A DNA stretch of 9,547 bases, taken from positions 1-9,547 of the forward strand of contig JAIRYX010000171.1 in assembly GCA_031267635.1 (NCBI GenBank). The letters run 5' to 3'. The notes beneath the pieces are model-generated. The model saw only the letters and a program-made list of their open reading frames with translations, was not told the DNA's origin and did no database searches. Positions within the stretch are counted from its first letter, which is position 1, and each line of letters opens with the position of its first letter. Source of the DNA: Planctomycetaceae bacterium (GTDB taxonomy: Bacteria > Planctomycetota > Planctomycetia > Pirellulales > Thermoguttaceae). The position numbers and the translations under genes are program-made. This document shows, piece after piece, positions 6,686 through 9,547 of the stretch.

Positions 6686-6692
6686 ATAAATT

Positions 6693-9547
6693 ATGTCCAA
6701 AAAGAATAATCAAAAGAAGACCAATGCAAAACGTCTTGGCATTAAGTCCGTTCTCATTCACGGAGAAAATCGGCTTGCAATTACAACATTCGGAAAAGGC
6801 AACGCCGCTGAAATTGCCCTAATAACCGACACAAAAGGCGACGAGATTAAAGACAAGTTGCCAATCCAAGTCGGAGGCGGACAAGTTTACACGATTGCTC
6901 CTGATATTGATGTGAAGGGCAGGGATTATCAAGATAATTTACTTGAGGTTGTGTTGGAAAATCCCGCCGAACGTGCAGGTGAAGATTATCTGAAACTCAA
7001 ATCACAACTTGAAATAGAGTTTTTCGGCAGAGAATTTCCAAAAGATAACATCCGAATCCAAATCATCTACAACATTCTCGATATTCAAAAAATATTAGGA
7101 TTGTATATTAATGACATTATTTATTGTGTCAATAATTTGCAAGAGGATTTGGACAAAATAGAAGAAAAGGACAGAGATATTGTCGGCTTGGCAATGAACG
7201 ATAACAAAAAGGTTAATGAGCGGTTGCAACGGATTATTCCCTACATGGGTTTCTTTGGCGAGGCGTTTCAAGTACCGCCCAAACCGAAAAAAGACAAAAA
7301 CGGTAAAATTATCGAAGAGGAAACATCGGAAGATGTTCATAATGTGAGTGTCCTCCGTGTTTTGGGGGCAATGCGTCAAATCACGGCACATTTCAAAAAT
7401 TGTTGCGTTATCCTTTCCAAAAACTCCGAGTTGGAATCGACTCTTAACAAGAAAATCAATGAAGACCTGACAGGGATTCTCAAAAAAGAATTCAAAGTCG
7501 ATTGGTCGATTGTCGAGAGTAACTGGAAAGTTCGTGTTGAGAAAATCAACGGAGACTTTATGAAAAACTCGGCGATTAACCTGCGGATACTCTTCGACAT
7601 GCTCAAACCTAAAAATAGTGAAGAACGACTCGCAATCGTGAAAGACTACTATGATTTCAGCATTTTGAAAGTTGGAAAAAATTTAGGAATCAATATGAAA
7701 AAACTCCGTGAATTGATTTTCAAAGATTGTTTTCACGAAGTTAGAGCAAAAGAGCATGATTCATATCGACAAAAAATTAACAGAATAACCGATTTCTTTC
7801 TGTTCAGGCAATATCGTAATACAGCAACGATTGATAGATGGGTTAAGGAACTTCGAGGTACAGCAAGTAACGAGGTGAAAGAAAAACTTTATGTAAAATT
7901 TGCGAGAGATGCCGCAATGATGCTGGGCAGTACATCAACAAGTGGTAAAATCCGAAAACTTATTGAGTTGTTAGTTGGTTATTTTGATAATAAAAACCGA
8001 CTTGCTGAAATATCGCCATTAGATGATAAATTGCTCGCCAATATCTCGCTCAAAGGCGACTACACAACGCCGCTTACCAAACTTATTGCATTCTTGTGTA
8101 ATTTTTGGGAAGGTAAAGAGATCAACGAATTGCTATCAGCATATATTCATAAGTTTGAAAACATTCAGACCTTTATTGATACACTGAAAGAATTGAAGGA
8201 AGAAGTCAAGTTTGCTGAAAAATATGAACTTTTCAACGAAAAGAACAATGAATATGCCGGTCAAATCGCAGATGAGTTACGTATTCTCGCGAGTATTGGG
8301 AAAATGAAACCTAATTTGGAAGGGGCAAAACGACAACTTTACAAAGCCGCAATCGAAATACTCGGTGTACCAGATGATTCCGATAAATTGTCTAATGAAT
8401 GGATTGAAAAAAATCTCTTGTTGTCGGCGGAGGAAAAAAAGAATAAGGCACGAAAAGATGAAGTAAATCCATTCAGGAATTTTATTGCAAACAACGTCAT
8501 TGAATCACGTCGATTCATGTATCTTGTCCGTTACACGAAACCGATGACGGCACGAGCATTGATGCAAAACCGTAATATTGTGCATTATGTCTTATCCCGT
8601 ATCGGCGATATCCAAGATGTCCACGTTCATGGTTCGCAAATCGACAAATATTATCTCAACTTGCCCAATGCCAATGAAAAAGAAAATGACAAAAACCGAA
8701 AAATTGATGCGCTGGCGGATTATCTTGTCAAATTTTCATTCGATACCATTTTAAAAAACCGCAAAGGAATCATTGAAAATACAAAACTTTTACCTGCTAA
8801 AAAAAATGTGGCTATCGAACATCTTAAAGCCTTGACCGGACTCTATCTGACCGTCGCTTTTATTGCTGTTAAAAATCTTGTCAAAACAAATGCAAGATAT
8901 TATATTGCGTTTGCTGCAATAGACAGAGATTTACATTTGTTTACAGAAAAATTGAAAGATGATCCGAATTTCAAACCAGAAATCGGAAAATACAAAAATT
9001 ATCTTGCTATTACGGAACATTTTCTCAACGAAGATGACAATGTGAAATACGTTTCTGATCCGAATTTATCTGATGCGGAAAATAAAAAAGCGCTATTCAA
9101 GTTTCTTGATATGCGGGCTGCCAAATGGCATTTCACGAAAAAGTGGAACGATATTTTGCGCAACAATATTTTAGAAGCGAAAAAAATACAAGAGACAGGC
9201 GGTTTGCTTGCGGAAGTTCGTAATCATGCAGAACATTTGAATGTGATAATGAATCTTGAAAAATATGTCGGCGATTTCCGCAAGAATAACAACAAACCGA
9301 TGCAATCGTATTTTGAACTCTATCATTATGTATTACAACGAATGATGATTGAGCCGGAATATTTGAAGGCGTGGAATATTGGTGAACTTGCCGACAAGGT
9401 TACAAAATCTAACACGCCGTCGCATGACTGGATCAAATACGCTTATGTTTCGCTTGCCTACAATTTGCCGCGATACAAAAATTTAACCATTGAGGCGTTG
9501 TTTGACGAGGACAGCGAATCCGGTAAGGTGTTGACCGCCAAATGGAA
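6693..9547 (+). CDS. cas13d: Cas13d-family CRISPR RNA-guided RNase (type VI-D effector), 3' end cut by the window
   Basis: Cas13d is a compact effector that processes its own crRNA and cleaves target and bystander RNA through two HEPN domains. The 951 visible codons run without a stop to the right edge. RfxCas13d has 967 residues, so only a few are missing. Alignment to RfxCas13d from memory is co-linear: RLGIKSVLIHGENRLAITTF (14-33), NIRIQIIYNILDIQKI (119-134), HEPN1 RQITAH (R228/H233), EINELLSAYIHKFENIQTFI (476-495), NNVIESRRFMYLVRY, ARYYIAFAAIDRDLHLF, HEPN2 RNHAEH (R843/H848), QSYFELYHYVLQRMM (871-885) and NLTIEALFD (930-938). The Rfx catalytic pairs are R239/H244 and R858/H863, so the spacing is conserved and an active nuclease is expected. 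ATG 6693 has a good ribosome-binding site, and the gene looks intact, unlike the cas13b upstream. The WYL-domain gene often linked to Cas13d is not in this window. The family call is very secure. Confidence 0.97.
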   Translation, partial: MSKKNNQKKTNAKRLGIKSVLIHGENRLAITTFGKGNAAEIALITDTKGDEIKDKLPIQVGGGQVYTIAPDIDVKGRDYQDNLLEVVLENPAERAGEDYLKLKSQLEIEFFGREFPKDNIRIQIIYNILDIQKILGLYINDIIYCVNNLQEDLDKIEEKDRDIVGLAMNDNKKVNERLQRIIPYMGFFGEAFQVPPKPKKDKNGKIIEEETSEDVHNVSVLRVLGAMRQITAHFKNCCVILSKNSELESTLNKKINEDLTGILKKEFKVDWSIVESNWKVRVEKINGDFMKNSAINLRILFDMLKPKNSEERLAIVKDYYDFSILKVGKNLGINMKKLRELIFKDCFHEVRAKEHDSYRQKINRITDFFLFRQYRNTATIDRWVKELRGTASNEVKEKLYVKFARDAAMMLGSTSTSGKIRKLIELLVGYFDNKNRLAEISPLDDKLLANISLKGDYTTPLTKLIAFLCNFWEGKEINELLSAYIHKFENIQTFIDTLKELKEEVKFAEKYELFNEKNNEYAGQIADELRILASIGKMKPNLEGAKRQLYKAAIEILGVPDDSDKLSNEWIEKNLLLSAEEKKNKARKDEVNPFRNFIANNVIESRRFMYLVRYTKPMTARALMQNRNIVHYVLSRIGDIQDVHVHGSQIDKYYLNLPNANEKENDKNRKIDALADYLVKFSFDTILKNRKGIIENTKLLPAKKNVAIEHLKALTGLYLTVAFIAVKNLVKTNARYYIAFAAIDRDLHLFTEKLKDDPNFKPEIGKYKNYLAITEHFLNEDDNVKYVSDPNLSDAENKKALFKFLDMRAAKWHFTKKWNDILRNNILEAKKIQETGGLLAEVRNHAEHLNVIMNLEKYVGDFRKNNNKPMQSYFELYHYVLQRMMIEPEYLKAWNIGELADKVTKSNTPSHDWIKYAYVSLAYNLPRYKNLTIEALFDEDSESGKVLTAKW

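Larger units (their letters stand above)
6356..6692. other. non-coding leader region upstream of cas13d
   Basis: No credible gene is seen on either strand. The 74-codon reverse frame that crosses 6537-6761 overlaps the cas13d start and has a low-complexity product. The region holds an 11-bp inverted repeat (6421-6474), an AT-only palindrome AAAATAA-T-TTATTTT (6606-6620), and the cas13d ribosome-binding site. A TTGTCT at 6574-6579 could be a -35 box but has no well-spaced -10. No CRISPR repeat is found here. In known VI-D loci the array is usually close to cas13d, so it may lie beyond the right edge. Confidence 0.5.

Noticed and set aside
3575..6692. Known type VI accessory genes (csx27, csx28, WYL-domain) between the effectors
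   Set aside because: No product with several membrane segments, HEPN motif or WYL motif is encoded here apart from the two Cas13 proteins.
6537..6761. Reverse-strand 74-codon frame
   Set aside because: It overlaps the well-supported cas13d start and its ribosome-binding site, and its product is low-complexity with no recognisable domain.

Overview
This window holds two RNA-guided RNA nucleases of different type VI CRISPR subtypes, both on the + strand. A Cas13b-family protein (type VI-B) lies at 287-3574. A Cas13d-family protein (type VI-D) starts at 6693 and runs off the right edge, lacking only its last few residues. Both assignments rest on many motifs that I can align from memory with known members, including both HEPN R-x4-H active-site motifs in each protein. 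Type VI-B and VI-D are normally found in different bacterial groups and in separate loci, so finding them about 3 kb apart is the main result.

The organism cannot be named. The DNA is AT-rich and the non-coding stretches more so. Cas13b is best known from Bacteroidetes and Cas13d from Clostridia-type gut bacteria. Ribosome-binding sites are mixed: clear before cas13d, absent before cas13b and weak before the middle gene. An uncultured gut or environmental bacterium with an accessory defence region fits. A taxonomic call would be a guess.

Layout. 1-286: mostly AT-rich non-coding DNA, with a possible tail of an upstream gene at the left edge and a perfect 7-bp hairpin just before cas13b. 287-3574: cas13b, which seems to lack roughly the first 65 residues of its relatives. 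3575-3894: broken coding fragments, the first with a weak Cas2-like motif. 3895-4035: a small ORF with a strong Shine-Dalgarno that runs into the first CRISPR repeat. 3970-4074: a minimal CRISPR array of two diverged 37/36-nt repeats and one 32-nt spacer. 4075-4298: non-coding DNA with several inverted repeats. 4299-6323: a 674-residue protein with an N-terminal DUF3800-like domain and a long helical, partly TPR-like C-terminal part. 6324-6692: a terminator-like hairpin, an 11-bp inverted repeat and the cas13d ribosome-binding site. 6693-9547: cas13d.

Working together. The repeats have the GTTG...CAAC ends of VI-B arrays and an inner hairpin that also resembles the VI-D crRNA handle, so they could serve either nuclease or be a relic. 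No intact cas1 or cas2 is present, and no csx27, csx28 or WYL-domain gene is visible. The DUF3800-like protein between the two nucleases is a candidate accessory factor by position only.
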